Part shown: piece by piece, positions 1 to 9,785 of the stretch
Layout: each line of letters starts with the position of its first letter
Numbering within the stretch: the first letter of the stretch is position 1
DNA from: Phorcus lineatus
Taxonomy: Eukaryota; Mollusca; Gastropoda; Trochida; Trochidae
Direction of reading: 5' to 3'
NCBI GenBank assembly: GCA_921293015.1
Contig: OV121091.1
Coordinates: 13,421,755-13,485,754, forward strand
DNA: 64,000 bases
Notes under the pieces: model-generated
The model's input: only the letters and a program-made list of their open reading frames with translations
Told to the model about the DNA's origin: nothing
Databases searched by the model: none
Made by a program: the position numbers and the translations under genes

Positions 1-264
1 ATTCTCTCTCCAAAGAGATGGTTCCGTCGTAAGATCCTATACTAACCTGTGTACTAATAGGAGCGTTCAGCGACTTCGTTTCAGTAGTTATCATTCGTAA
101 TGCCTCGGTTCCCTGTGCGTTAGGGAAAGCATAACTTTTATTCGAATGTGCACAATGCAATCTATGCGTGTGGAATTCTTTGGCTTTAATTTTGCATATG
201 TTGTGTTGTAGTATTTTACCGGCTTAGGGAACCGGCTGGATGCGCGAGAGGAGCTCGTGTTGAA

Positions 265-305
265 ACAGAGGCAATTATAGGAATTTAAGACGGAGGTACC
301 TCTGT
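265..305. repeat. Conserved hairpin repeat, copy 1
   Basis: Inverted arms acagagg/cctctgt enclose a loop with tataggaattta.gacgg. The upstream word gctcgt.ttgaaacag and the loop are shared with copies at 19826 and 60953. The family is not recognised. Confidence 0.6.
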
Positions 306-476
306 GAAACCGTAGATTTGTCACCATTACAAATAAGGAACGATTTTCAATATCGACCAGTCCATACCTCATAACTCTGGCAATAATGCTTTTCTTTTTG
401 AGCTTCAAATAGAAATTTTAAAACCATGACATATTTTTTATAAAACTAACTTGACCATTAATGTCAGAAACATCCA

Positions 477-588
477 GCTAAATCAGCGTATCCGCTCTCG
501 CTCCTTACTAATACGCTGATCTCTTTCAGGCTTAATCCCTCGTATGGAGGGCGGCTTGATATTCGTGGCTTTGCTCACCTGTGATTAT
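477..588 (+). mobile_element. Partial copy of the CAT/ATG-ended MITE (left half)
   Basis: The left terminal inverted repeat and adjacent sequence (gctaaatcagcg...cgctctcgctcctta...ctgatctctttcaggc...cgtatgg...gcttgatattcgtggct) match full copies at 9786 and 56404. The right half is missing. Confidence 0.75.
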
Positions 589-600
589 ACCCCGCCTTAC

Positions 601-790
601 TGAATTGAACTGAACTGAACTTTATTTACACTCAGGCCGCAGGCAGCGGCATATGAGGATATACATTACATATATATGCAAAATATACAATTTGGTTTAG
701 AATATGATGTACAATAATGTATTCGAAAGACATATATACATATGAAGGCAAGATACAAATGATATGCAAATATATAAAACAAAGATATAT
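601..790 (-). mobile_element. Probable 3' tail of a non-LTR retrotransposon
   Basis: A (tgaac)n-like run is followed by ctttatttacactcaggcc and an A/T-rich stretch with repeated atatatac words. The layout resembles the 3' end of the LINE at 29653 (taattcaattctttatttca...ggcc). No coding sequence remains. Confidence 0.4.
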
Positions 791-944
791 ATGATGAATA
801 TGATGGTATTTAATTCCCGAGCGGCTTTTAAAAAAAAGACCATTTAAGATAACGTCACAGAAGAGGGATAGTTTTCTTAATGTACCTAATGTGCAGCATA
901 AGCGGGGGTATATAGCTATCTGTCCGTCCGCTTAACAAATTTTT

Positions 945-2045
945 GTTCGGAGCATATCCTCCTAAACTATACATGCTATATTCACCAAACTTCATACACC
1001 ATATCAACCATGATCCCTAGATGTGCCTTTTGAGGGTAAGACAGTAATTAATTATTTTTTTGGCCTTTTCCTTGGAAACTTAATTAAAACAATGACTATG
1101 ACAAAGTATTTTTTCCTGAGCATATCTCCTAAACTATACATGCTATCTTCACAAACGTAATACACTTCTCAACCATGATCCCTATATGAGCCTTTTGAGG
1201 GTAAGACCAACAAATGATTTTTGGTTTTTTTGCAGTTTCCATGGAACATGACTAACAAAGGGACTATGACATGCTCCTTTGTCTTCAATAGATGTCCTAA
1301 AATATACATCTTAGCTTCACCAAGGGGGGCGGGATAGCGCAGTGGTTAGCGCGTTCGGCTTCGGATCAGGAGGTCCGTGGTTCGAATCCCGCCAGGGGCT
1401 CGGCAACTTTGTCTGCAGTAGAGAACTGGTCTACACGCAGTCAGGTTTGGGTGCAATGCTACACTGAAATTCAGCGCAGTACCACCCATGGTTCGCTAGT
1501 TCCAGCCGATGCTCGCAGGTTTCACCGCAATGCATAGCCACAATAGTGTTGCGGGCTTTCTCCCTGCCATAATACTAGCAGCCGCGATATAAGTGAAATG
1601 ATCTTGAAAGCGGCGTTAAACAACATCTCACTCACTCACTCACTAGCTTCACCAAAATTTCCACAAATTGTAATGTATCAAGATATGCCTTCTTAGGGTA
1701 TAAACCTTTTTGTGACATTTTTAGGGTAAGATCTGTATGTTTTTTATATTTTTGTGTGGTTTCCATGGAAGCATTACATGAACAGTGACTGTATAAGAAG
1801 TCATTTTGTCCGGAGCACATCACAACACATGCTATAGCTTCACCAAACTTCATACACAAGTCAACAATGGTATCAAGATGCCCTTTTAGGGTAAGACCTG
1901 TATTTCATTTATATCTGTTGTGGTGTCCATGGAAACGTTGCATAAACAGTGACTCTATGAGAAGTCATTTTGACCAAGTCAACTGTTGCCTTTTGTTAGA
2001 AACTTATTTATGCCTATTATATTTTAGCTGTTTCCATGGTAATTG
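945..2045 (+). repeat. Degenerate tandem repeat, about 165-170 bp unit
   Basis: Four to five units share the order gagcatatctcctaaac, tacatgctat.ttcaccaa, catgatccctagatgtgcc, ttttgagggtaagac, tttccatggaaac and a run ending agtcattttg. One unit is split by a SINE at 1324-1643. Repeats of this kind are common in mollusc genomes; no function is known. Confidence 0.8.
1324..1643 (+). mobile_element. tRNA-derived SINE with (CTCA)n tail, 12-bp TSD
   Basis: The tRNA-like head has box A tagcgcagtgg (1335-1345) and box B ggttcgaatcc (1379-1389), as needed for RNA polymerase III. A body (tcggcaactttgtctgcag... to ...aaagcggcgttaaac) and a ctcactcact tail follow. The perfect target-site duplication tagcttcaccaa (1312-1323 and 1644-1655) shows retrotransposition into the surrounding tandem repeat. 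It is the most complete copy of this family here and appears young. Confidence 0.93.
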
Positions 2046-2113
2046 TAAGGATTAAAAGTGATGAGGATTAAAATTGATGAGTGATTAAATCATCACTTGC
2101 TTGATAACGGTCT

Positions 2114-2293
2114 TAGTATCTACACCGAAACTATGCAATCCATGCAATAAAGAAGTTGACTATCCCTAAGAACTCGTTCTTCTTCATCAATCCAGCTTCT
2201 AAAATGCCCCTTAAGGAAACCTCAGCTGATGCAAAGAAACTTGATCCTGACACATCAAATAAAGAGACACTTGACCAATCATGTGTTTGCTAA
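2114..2293 (+). pseudogene. Protein-like open frame, unidentified
   Basis: A short open frame of about 58 codons with balanced amino-acid use (K, S, D, T and P rich, ending in a Cys-Val-Cys), between two stops. An ATG lies at 2204. It could be a relic of a transposon gene near the Penelope and Ulp1 fragments. I do not recognise it. Confidence 0.2.
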
Positions 2294-3060
2294 ATTATGT
2301 TGAAGCTGTGTTAAGAATGCTTTGTTTGTTTGACTTTGAAGATCATTCCAAACCATAAAAGTACATTTAACAGTTTTTTTCTCTGTTCTATTGATTACTT
2401 TCATTTTCTATTTATTTTTAATTGAATGGATAATCGTTGAAACCTTAGCATTAAATTGGCTAATTACTCATTTCTATTTCGCTCTAGTATCGTTTCTATG
2501 AAGACATATTTATACTTTGTTAATGTTGATAATTATTTACACGTTTTCTTAAAGTACAAATTCCTTGGTTACTTCTGAAAAATATCACTGTTGTGTCATA
2601 TATGTTTCCAACTGTAAATACTGAGTCTTCTCATCAAATGATGATAATAATAACTGGTTACCATAATTATTTCATGAACATGTGTTTAGACTTGAATATT
2701 ATTTGCCTGACATAAAAAAATGATCAAATATATTTATCTTATATCCTGTCTATACTTATAGTGTGTTTATTTGCGTTAACATCATGTTGCATTGCATGAC
2801 TTCATTATTCTATTATCTGTTGTTCATAAGTTTCATTTTCGATATGATGTGAATATTGATTTTATGATAATTCAAATAGTGGTACACTAGAAAACCTTTT
2901 TACTCTTGGTTAATCTCAAAAAGATGACAATTTGATTTTCTCTGATCACTTAGATTAAACAAACATGTTTTGCTATTGTTAATGTTGATGTTAATGTGGT
3001 TACTAATTTACTAGTTTTCTTCTATCCAATGATGAAATATGCTGCCACAACTCTTATAAC
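2294..3060. other. A+T-rich stretch, nothing recognised
   Basis: No open frame, tandem repeat or repeat-family match found by eye. Confidence 0.5.
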
Positions 3061-3240
3061 TCATCATGCCTGACATGAAGAGGTTACAGAGACAGATGGA
3101 CAACCAGAGGAAGGCAGGGGAGCGGCAACAGTGCACCAAAAACACAGCTCCGTCAAGCAGTCAACAGAATCAAGTAGCAGATGTGACTGAACTTTCAGAA
3201 AATTCGGAGATGGGAAGTCCCTTTGGGACTCATGGATCTG

Positions 3241-3389
3241 GTTTTGTTTAACCAATATTGTATAGCTTCTAGACCCAATTGTTTATCAATGTTATTATAC
3301 ATGTTAACAATATCAAAACTAACTAAACTTGTACCTGGCGCAACATGTGTCGGTAGTTTACATAAGAAATCCATACCATCTCGTAGATA
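3241..3389 (-). pseudogene. Penelope-like reverse transcriptase fragment (inverted)
   Basis: Read on the minus strand, 50 codons encode YLRDGMDFLCKLPTHV, then SLVSFDIVNMYNNID and LGLEAIQYWL. This matches the region of Penelope-like RT around the first catalytic Asp (F-D-I/V-V-x-x-Y-x-N-I) and the GL.AI.YWL segment after it. The frame appears to shift after YWLN; another frame (toward 3160) continues plausibly. It runs opposite to the endonuclease and ribozyme just downstream, so the element is rearranged, perhaps by inversion during insertion. Confidence 0.75.
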
Positions 3390-3414
3390 ACTTTAACATT
3401 TTAACATATTTTTA

Positions 3415-3652
3415 AAAATACATTGGAAAAACTGAAATGAAGTTAAAATTACGCATGAATTTACACAGATCTCAGATTAAGCATCCAAAAAAACCGTACA
3501 ATTCCATTGAGTAAACATTTAGCTGAGTGTGGAAACGGGCATTTTTCAGTTTTCCCAATGTATAAATTAAATTTTGATATCTATAAACTTTTAGAAATAA
3601 AAGAAAGCAGATTTATCAAAATGTTTTCACCAAGGTTAAATTCTAGAACTTA
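3415..3652 (+). pseudogene. Penelope-like GIY-YIG endonuclease C-terminus, frameshifted
   Basis: From 3418 the frame reads YIGKTEMKLKLRMNLHRSQI, holding the YIG motif and the conserved Arg and His of GIY-YIG nucleases. At a run of seven A (3486-3492) it shifts frame and continues KHLAECGNGHFSVFPMYKLN, then EIKESRFIKMFSPRLN and a stop at 3650-3652. The glutamate and terminal K/P.LN pattern are typical of the nuclease domain that ends Penelope-like polyproteins. In the family this domain nicks DNA to prime reverse transcription. The upstream GIY is lost. The pLTR-like segment with a hammerhead ribozyme follows directly, as expected for the 3' end of such an element. Confidence 0.8.
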
Positions 3653-3830
3653 ATGTTTTGCTGTACATGTATCTCCTATTGTAACCTATATTGTGACGTA
3701 ATAATGTAATGACGTCATGTGGTACACGATGACGTTGCTTGGCAACGCATTATCCGTTGTATATATGGCCTGAAGAGGCTCGTTGAGCTGAAAGCGCTAG
3801 CCATTAAAATGGATTGTTTTTACTTCTAAC
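3653..3830 (+). mobile_element. Penelope-like pLTR segment
   Basis: It follows the endonuclease stop codon. It holds several TGACG/CRE words (tgacgtaat, tgacgtca at about 3711, tgacgttg), the ttgcttggcaa dyad and a hammerhead ribozyme at 3765-3804. Penelope-like elements are bounded by pseudo-LTRs that often carry such ribozymes. The right edge is not defined. Confidence 0.65.
3765..3804 (+). ncRNA. Minimal type I hammerhead ribozyme
   Basis: All parts of the fold are present: stem I atggc (3765-3769) with gccat (3800-3804); core CTGAAGA (3770-3776); stem II ggctc (3777-3781), loop gtt, gagct (3785-3789); core GAAA (3790-3793); and a very short stem III formed by the palindrome agcgct (3793-3798), followed by the cleavage-site A at 3799. 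Every conserved core base matches the hammerhead consensus (CUGANGA...GAAA...UH). A three-base-pair stem III without a loop suggests action as a dimer, known for ribozymes of Penelope-like elements. Predicted self-cleavage is after 3799. Confidence 0.88.
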
Positions 3831-3895
3831 TTCATATTTTTCTATATCTAATACCTGGGTTTCATAACATCAATTTCAAGATTGTGAACTTTTTT

Positions 3896-3902
3896 CATAT
3901 AT

Positions 3903-3936
<34 letters not shown>
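3896..3936. repeat. (TA)n microsatellite
   Basis: A run of alternating T and A, interrupted once by acatg. Open frames with IYIYIY on both strands come from it. Confidence 0.95.
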
Positions 3937-3940
<4 letters not shown>

Positions 3941-3944
3941 GAGT

Positions 3945-4630
3945 TTGTGCAGGAGAAGAACTTCCTCAACATGAAGTGATTGACAAATTTGGGATGCAAG
4001 TTCATTTCGTGAATAATCACTATGTGTTGTCATATCAGAAAGACAATGAAAGACACTGTGCTAGAATCCTTATGGAACAGCACACGCATCCAGACACTTA
4101 TGCCACAACTGAAAATTCGTTATCAATCTCTGAAGTCAGGACAGAAAAACATTCGGGATATTACCTACAGGCATCCTCAGAGTCAACGAATGACAGCGAC
4201 TGTGGCCCATTTGCTATTGCAAGCACTTTCTGTATATCATCTCCAATCAGGATCCTTTGTCATTCAGAAATTCTTAAGATCTAATATTCATCAGTGTCTA
4301 CGACAAGACATTTTCACACGCTTTCCACGCATAGTTAGAAATGACAACATCATTCCTAACCTACCTGATTCACTGAGGAATGTTGGCCAGGAAGATCCTG
4401 TTTTGAGAGAACTTCAGCATCAAATGTCTAGAAATTCATCCCATGGTATAAAAAATTCTCAAAGAAGTTGGAACTGGGGAAGAACAAATCACATTGGTAG
4501 TACTGTGAGTGACCAGAAGACAAGTAACAATGAAAGAAAAAAGAAATCTCGATTCTCAAGAACAGAACTGGAAATTCACCAGCAGAGACAAATAGGGCAA
4601 AGAAATGATGAGACTTTTGCCAATTGCTAA
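3945..4630 (+). pseudogene. Decayed Ulp1/C48 cysteine peptidase of transposon origin
   Basis: Pieces in alternating frames match the order of an Ulp1-like peptidase. They are VHFVNNHYVLSYQ (catalytic His context), then VLESLWNS (position of the catalytic Asp, here Glu), RHPQSQ, NDSDCGPFAIA (catalytic Cys in DCG) and a C-terminal SGSFVIQKFLRSNIHQCL...RFPR segment. At least two frameshifts separate them, near 4190 and 4230. Ulp1-type domains are common in eukaryotic DNA transposons and are often found decayed. The following open part to 4630 is Ser/Asn/Arg-rich and not recognised. No intact start was found. Confidence 0.65.
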
Positions 4631-4689
4631 AATAATCATTATTATGATTGGGGTGAATACATTTGAAATGTTTCTCCATATTCACGTTT

Positions 4690-5980
4690 ATGGCTTTGCA
4701 ATAGGATACATCAGTGATGATTAATTAAAGGATAATCTGTAAGTGCTTCTATTACGTATCTTGAATAGCAATCCATCTCGACTTGAATTCATGAAGATTA
4801 TATTTCAATCATATGAAAAACATTAAAAACAGGACAGAGGAACAATTAAGGTTGTCAATTATGAATGTATTAAGGTTCTGACATTTGCATTCTTAATCAA
4901 TTTGGCAATGATATAACACTTTGATATGACCTGACATTTGCATTGTTAACAGTTTGAAAATGATATAACGCTATGATGTAAAGTACGGAAGCAATTGACA
5001 TTATTCAGAGAGAGATTAAGGTACAAGTCATTTTCAAAATGTCAATTAAACATTTTCCTGGATGTCAATTGAAGTGGAAAACTTTGCTTTTATTTCCAGA
5101 AGTGCCACATTGGATAAAGAGTTCTTTTTCATTACTTTTTTGCTCTTCAATACTCTCCAGACATCTGAAATCAAATCAGTTCAAATCAAATGAATGATTT
5201 AAATGTAGAAACTCTATATGTTTAACAGTTTTCCATGTTGAAGGTTGCAAATGTTCACACATCATTCTTATAACACGTTATCCACCAGGTTGGCTTCAAT
5301 TAAAATAGCAAATCCCTTTACTTTAGGAATAATCGCCAAGGAAAATGTTGTCAAAGGTAATTCGAATTCAGTGATTCCGGACTTAACTAGACCATGTCGA
5401 TAACGTTTAGTATAGCTTTCAAGATGAATATTTAATAATGGCAATCCGAGCTCAATATTACAATATGCAAATACTGTCAAGAAAAAGCAATGCATCTTGA
5501 ATTCGAATACTTTTTTGTAAATGTTACAAGACATATCACCACTTTTCCTCGACACATGAACAAACGGCATAAATAAAACATGAACATTAATAAGGTATCT
5601 ATACTTCCTTTATGATCACAGTATTTCATAGTCACCAACAGCATTATCTCACTATTGGAGAGTTTCTCAATCATTTCCCTTGTCGTGTTCCTGTGGTGAA
5701 AACTGAATAAGAAACAGCTTGTTGAAATAAACCCTACAAACTACTCAGTGTAGAGGGATTACATAAATTCACGTTCAAAAGTTTATTTTTCAATGCACCA
5801 TGATTTTCTCATGGGATATTAATGAAATAAAAAACATCCTATGAATTCAAATCTTTCATATTGCAGAGGGATTATGTAAATTCACTTTGAAAAAAAAGTT
5901 TTAAAATGCAAACATTCATCTTATTCATAGTAAAATTAATTCTACATGCGCCTATCATTGTTTTTGTCCTTGTGTTTACT
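4690..5980. other. A+T-rich stretch with small duplications
   Basis: A 54-bp direct duplication lies at 4875-4980 (ctgacatttgcatt...gatataac twice). A shorter pair is at about 5750 and 5860 (agagggattat/acataaattcac). No gene found. Confidence 0.6.
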
Positions 5981-5999
5981 TGTCCATTACTGAAATTCA

Positions 6000-6274
6000 C
6001 CACCACTGGACTCGATACCTTATCGTGGTGTGGTGGTTTGCGTGCTTCAGAGACCCCGAGAGCTATGCCAGCCGGAGCTTGCATGCTCCTGGTAGGGAAA
6101 CCCAAGCTGGACAAGTCGACGGGTAGAAGCCAGACCAAATTTGAGTCCTTTGAAAACCTGTACTCTATCTCTCACTGTGCCTTTCTTTCCACTCTCTTTT
6201 GGATGCTTGTCATCCACGTGTTTAATAACTGAAATATTGTTCAAAACACGTTAAACCCAAACTCACTCACTCAC
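6000..6274 (+). mobile_element. SINE-like retroposon with non-tRNA head and (CTCA)n tail
   Basis: Flanked by a perfect 11-bp TSD actgaaattca (5989-5999 and 6275-6285). The 5' part is G+C-rich (ctcgataccttatcgtggtg, gagaccccgagagctatgcc, gtagggaaacccaagctgg) without a clear box A/box B pair. The 3' part (gtttaataactgaaatattg, cacgttaaacccaaactcac) ends in ctcactcactcac. A 3' copy lies at 15118-15190. The shared tail suggests the same partner LINE as the tRNA-derived SINEs. Confidence 0.8.
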
Positions 6275-6573
6275 ACTGAAATTCAAGCATCATTGTTAAC
6301 AAAATACTTGATTGCTATCAGCAGCATGGTTTATCAACAGCACGTCGCCGACCTAGACTTCAATTTCAGTCCTCCTAGTCCATTGAGGAAGAATGTTTCA
6401 CAGTGAGTGAGAATTATTGTTTGTGAAAACTTTTTAAGTGGAAGAAACAGCTTCATTCTGCAAAGTTAAGAAACAGTTTTGGACTAACTTAGGCAAAGCC
6501 CACAGTCAGTCAGATGTAGAAACCCTCATCCTAAGCCCCTCCCTTAAATACAGCTCCTTTTCCAGAAATTTTT

Positions 6574-6887
6574 GAGGCGGGTTAACACGGTGGTAAACGT
6601 CTTCGGCTTCGGATCATGAGCTCCATGGTCGAATCCCGGCCAGGTGCTCGGCAACTTTGTCTGCAGTAGAGAACTTTTCTACACGCACCAAGGTTTGGGT
6701 GCAATGCTAAACTGAATATCGGTGTAGTACCACCAATGGTTCGCTAGTTCCAGCCGATGCTAGCAGGTTTCACTGCAATGTATAGCCACTCTGGAGTTGC
6801 GGGCTTTTCCCCTGAAACAATACTAGCAGTCGTGATTTAATTCGAATACTCTTGAAAGCGGCGTTAACCCAAATCACCTTACCTCAG
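6574..6887 (+). mobile_element. tRNA-derived (CTCA)n SINE, older copy
   Basis: The whole length is recognisable (tRNA head, ctcggcaactttgtctgcag body, gcggcgttaac end), but box A has decayed and the tail is altered. No clear TSD seen. Confidence 0.85.
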
Positions 6888-7049
6888 GTAATTTCAAAAT
6901 TTTCAAATGTTTGCTGAATTGGTATTAAATTTGCATTATGCTTATGTTTGTATTTATTATATTGTATTATGCACAACATACTGACCCATGACGATACTGA
7001 TAGTGTAATATAGTGTTATTTTGAACCTGAAGTATTTTGGTATTTACAG

Positions 7050-7330
7050 CAGAGTATTAGTTTCACCGTCCACCAGACGGACCGTTTCATCTAGTACCGC
7101 TCCGACACTCAACCTCTTAACGTAACAATATAACACAATACGACTTAAGAAATACATCATATTTGTCGAGCCTTATCGTCTCTCAACCAAGAATTTGCTC
7201 AAGTAGCTATAGGAATATTATTATTCTGTACCAATCACCCAAGCTTATATAGAGCAAACTGACCTCACCTCGGACACAACTCCAGGTCGCCCGAACTTCG
7301 GACACTGGAAACTGACGCAATAATATGTGC
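7050..7330. other. G+C-richer unexplained block
   Basis: Richer in C and G than its surroundings, with short words such as gtccaccagacggaccg (self-complementary centre) and acctcacctcggacacaac. No open frame. It may be a repeat fragment or an LTR remnant. Confidence 0.3.
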
Positions 7331-8404
7331 GATTTCTGCGATCTGTTTGTTTCAAAATGTTCCCTTTATTCAGTTCTTTTTAAAAACATTTATTTGACGG
7401 TAATGTTTGTAATGAAACTTTTGCCTAGAGGTACAATTATTGTATTCAAGTAAAAAAATTGGCGAATTATTTGTTTCAATGTAAATGTTGACTTTCACGT
7501 AAGGAAGTGTAGGAAGCCCGAAAATACATGAATACGTATTCATGAACAAAGAAAAACCATAAAATAGTCAAATTTCTATAATGTTTTATAAAGTGAATAT
7601 ATACAGCCCATACATTTACTGCAATGACTTCACATCTCAAAACATCTTAAATGTTAAAAGTCAACGATTTATATTGACTTATTTGTATCTGTTAAATTAA
7701 TTATACATGCGTAAATGGCAATTTACACATTTGAATCACGACGTGAATGTTCCTAGAATGATTATTTTATTAACTTGAGGTTAAATAGCAGCTTGAGAAT
7801 TTTTATACGTGCTCAAGGGCTGGCATTAACATATTATTGATGAATATGCTAAAACATGTTTCTCTTGAACAAAAGTGTAACTTTCTTCTACATATATCAT
7901 GTGTACATTTGTACGTGCTACCGCGATAAGATCTTATTGTATCCATGAGAAGGATATATGACAACCTTAAGTATATCAATAATTAGTGCTTATACTGTTG
8001 GATGTTTAAAATTAAATATACGATATTGTACATTGCATATACCACATTTTTCTAAAAAAAAGTGAAAAGTGGATAAAGAGAAAAACCTATGAAATATTTT
8101 TCCCGAATTTTATCTAATTTTACTTCTACTTTAATCAGTTACCTCACATGTAAATGGTTTTTTTTTTTAAATTTGACGTTTCTTAGTTGTAAGTATGCAA
8201 TGGGGATGTGTGAGCTTCTTCACTTGTTAATTTAATATCATAGAAGATAATAAAATATCATTGTAAATGACTAACAACAACCATATTAAAACTTCTTTGT
8301 TAACTTCTTAACATGTTTTTAACATTAAATGTTCGCTTGAACCTTATCTGAGAAGCTCATTAGAAAAACTATAATTCACTCAGGAAATTACATTATTGCA
8401 GGAA
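7331..8404. other. A+T-rich stretch, nothing recognised
   Basis: No open frame or repeat match seen. Confidence 0.5.
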
Positions 8405-8590
8405 GTCCTGCAACACTATTATGACTATGTATTGCGGTGAAACCTTCGAGCATAGGATTGAAATAGTGAAACAGGCTTGGTATTGCGCTGAAATTCAGTG
8501 TAGCAATGCACTCAACCCTCATTGGATTCGAACCCCAAACCTCTTATCTATTGCCGAACACACATCGCTGTGCTATCAAGTCCGACCATT
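8405..8590 (-). mobile_element. Decayed (CTCA)n-family SINE fragment
   Basis: Complementary to the SINE body (tgcggtgaaacctt.gagcat, cgctgaaattcagtgtagc) and to a degenerate box B (gattcgaacccc). Confidence 0.7.
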
Positions 8591-8687
8591 ATAGTTACGA
8601 TATTTTAACAATTGTTTAAGAATACCAACACACAGTTATAATAGAAACCCATTATACCAACAATCTCAGAACTGTTCCAATTATGTG

Positions 8688-8910
8688 TTAACTCAATTTA
8701 TTGCGGAACCGTAAAATTGGAAATTGAATTTGGAAAAATTTAAGAGGATTTTGGGCATGATGCAAATTGAATTGGCTAAGCACATCAAATTACGAAAGAA
8801 TTTGAATTTCCTGCAAATCTCATTACAATTCCATGGAGATAACATCACAAGATTTTGATAAAACCTCATAAAACTAAATTCCACCGGATTCTCCATTTTA
8901 TGTTCTGTGA
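8688..8910. repeat. Diverged dispersed repeat, copy A
   Basis: About 220 bp aligned by eye with 10628-10840 (taactcaatttat, aattgaatttggaaa.atttaag, gctaagcac, aacatcac). Minus-strand frames in both copies give similar peptides (ICIMPKILLNFSKFNF and FCIMVKILLNVSKFNF), reflecting shared DNA. Not assigned to a family. Confidence 0.65.
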
Positions 8911-9382
8911 ATCGATTTGTCAAGGATCTGGTTCGACTGATGTTATAATCCAGAAAATGTTTTCCTTAAACTATTTTTTTTCTTCCAAGGCATATCCTAC
9001 TCTCTTATCAACGATATTCTAGAGAACATCACGTAATTAACTAAAGATCATGTACTATCTTTTTTATTTACCACAATATACAAGAAAATATCAATTATGA
9101 AACGTTTGTTTGATTTTGCTATCATCATCCCTCTATTAAACGTACCTATTTCAATTCATATGCTTGCGGCTAGTGTTGGATATTTCGAAATGGTTGAAAA
9201 AGGCCTTAATATCGCAAGCACATAAACAACATATTAATAAGTCAATCAGTAAAACCAAGCAAAAACCAAATGTATGAATATTATTCCGAATTCTTCATTT
9301 TCAAGTTTACAAGGAAACATTAAATTCCATACAGTTATTACTACAAACATTCTTGTATACATCATTTGTCATACGTCATTTG

Positions 9383-9441
9383 CCCGATATAAGTGAAATA
9401 ATCTTGAAAGCGACGTTAAAACCCAACTCACTCACTCACTC
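9383..9441 (+). mobile_element. (CTCA)n SINE 3' end fragment
   Basis: gatataagtgaaataatctt and cgttaaaacccaactcac with a ctcactcactc tail. A separate body fragment (aactttgtctgtgttagag) lies downstream at 9522-9580. Confidence 0.8.
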
Positions 9442-9785
9442 GAAGAAGAGTTAATTAGTAGTTTTGAAAATCTAGCCAGTTGTTTGTCTTTTGATCTAGA
9501 GAATTTTTATCTCGACTCCATCTTGGAAACTTTGTCTGTGTTAGAGAACTGTTCTACTAGTACAAAGGTTCGGAGTTGACACACTAAATTTAGGTAGTTC
9601 GTTCTAATGCGCTTCTACTGTCAAGAGAAAACTTGATATTGTTGACGTCATCTTATCATATGCAATACTCTCTAACATTCACTCACTTTCTGAACTTGAT
9701 ATTATTTGTAAGCAGTCGGGTCGTTAGAAATATCGAGGAATTAGCATAATCTTAACTTTAATTACATTTACAAATTGTGTGGCTA

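Noticed and set aside
1324-1400. Genuine tRNA gene at the SINE heads (1335, 12380, 63520)
   Set aside because: Box A and box B are present, but no full cloverleaf can be drawn and each is fused to a SINE body and tail.
3066-3251. Plus-strand 61-codon frame starting MPDMKRLQRQ
   Set aside because: Its end overlaps the inverted RT fragment, whose minus-strand reading matches a family; no plus-strand family match. Kept out of the gene list.
3418-3563. Apparent 20-bp inverted repeat (atacattgg... and ...cccaatgtat) resembling a small MITE
   Set aside because: Both arms lie inside the coding frame of the GIY-YIG remnant (YIGKTEMK and FSVFPMY), so the symmetry is better explained as chance within coding sequence.
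3848-4033. Frames rich in IYIYIY at 3848-4033 and 57796-58005
   Set aside because: They come from (TA)n microsatellites.
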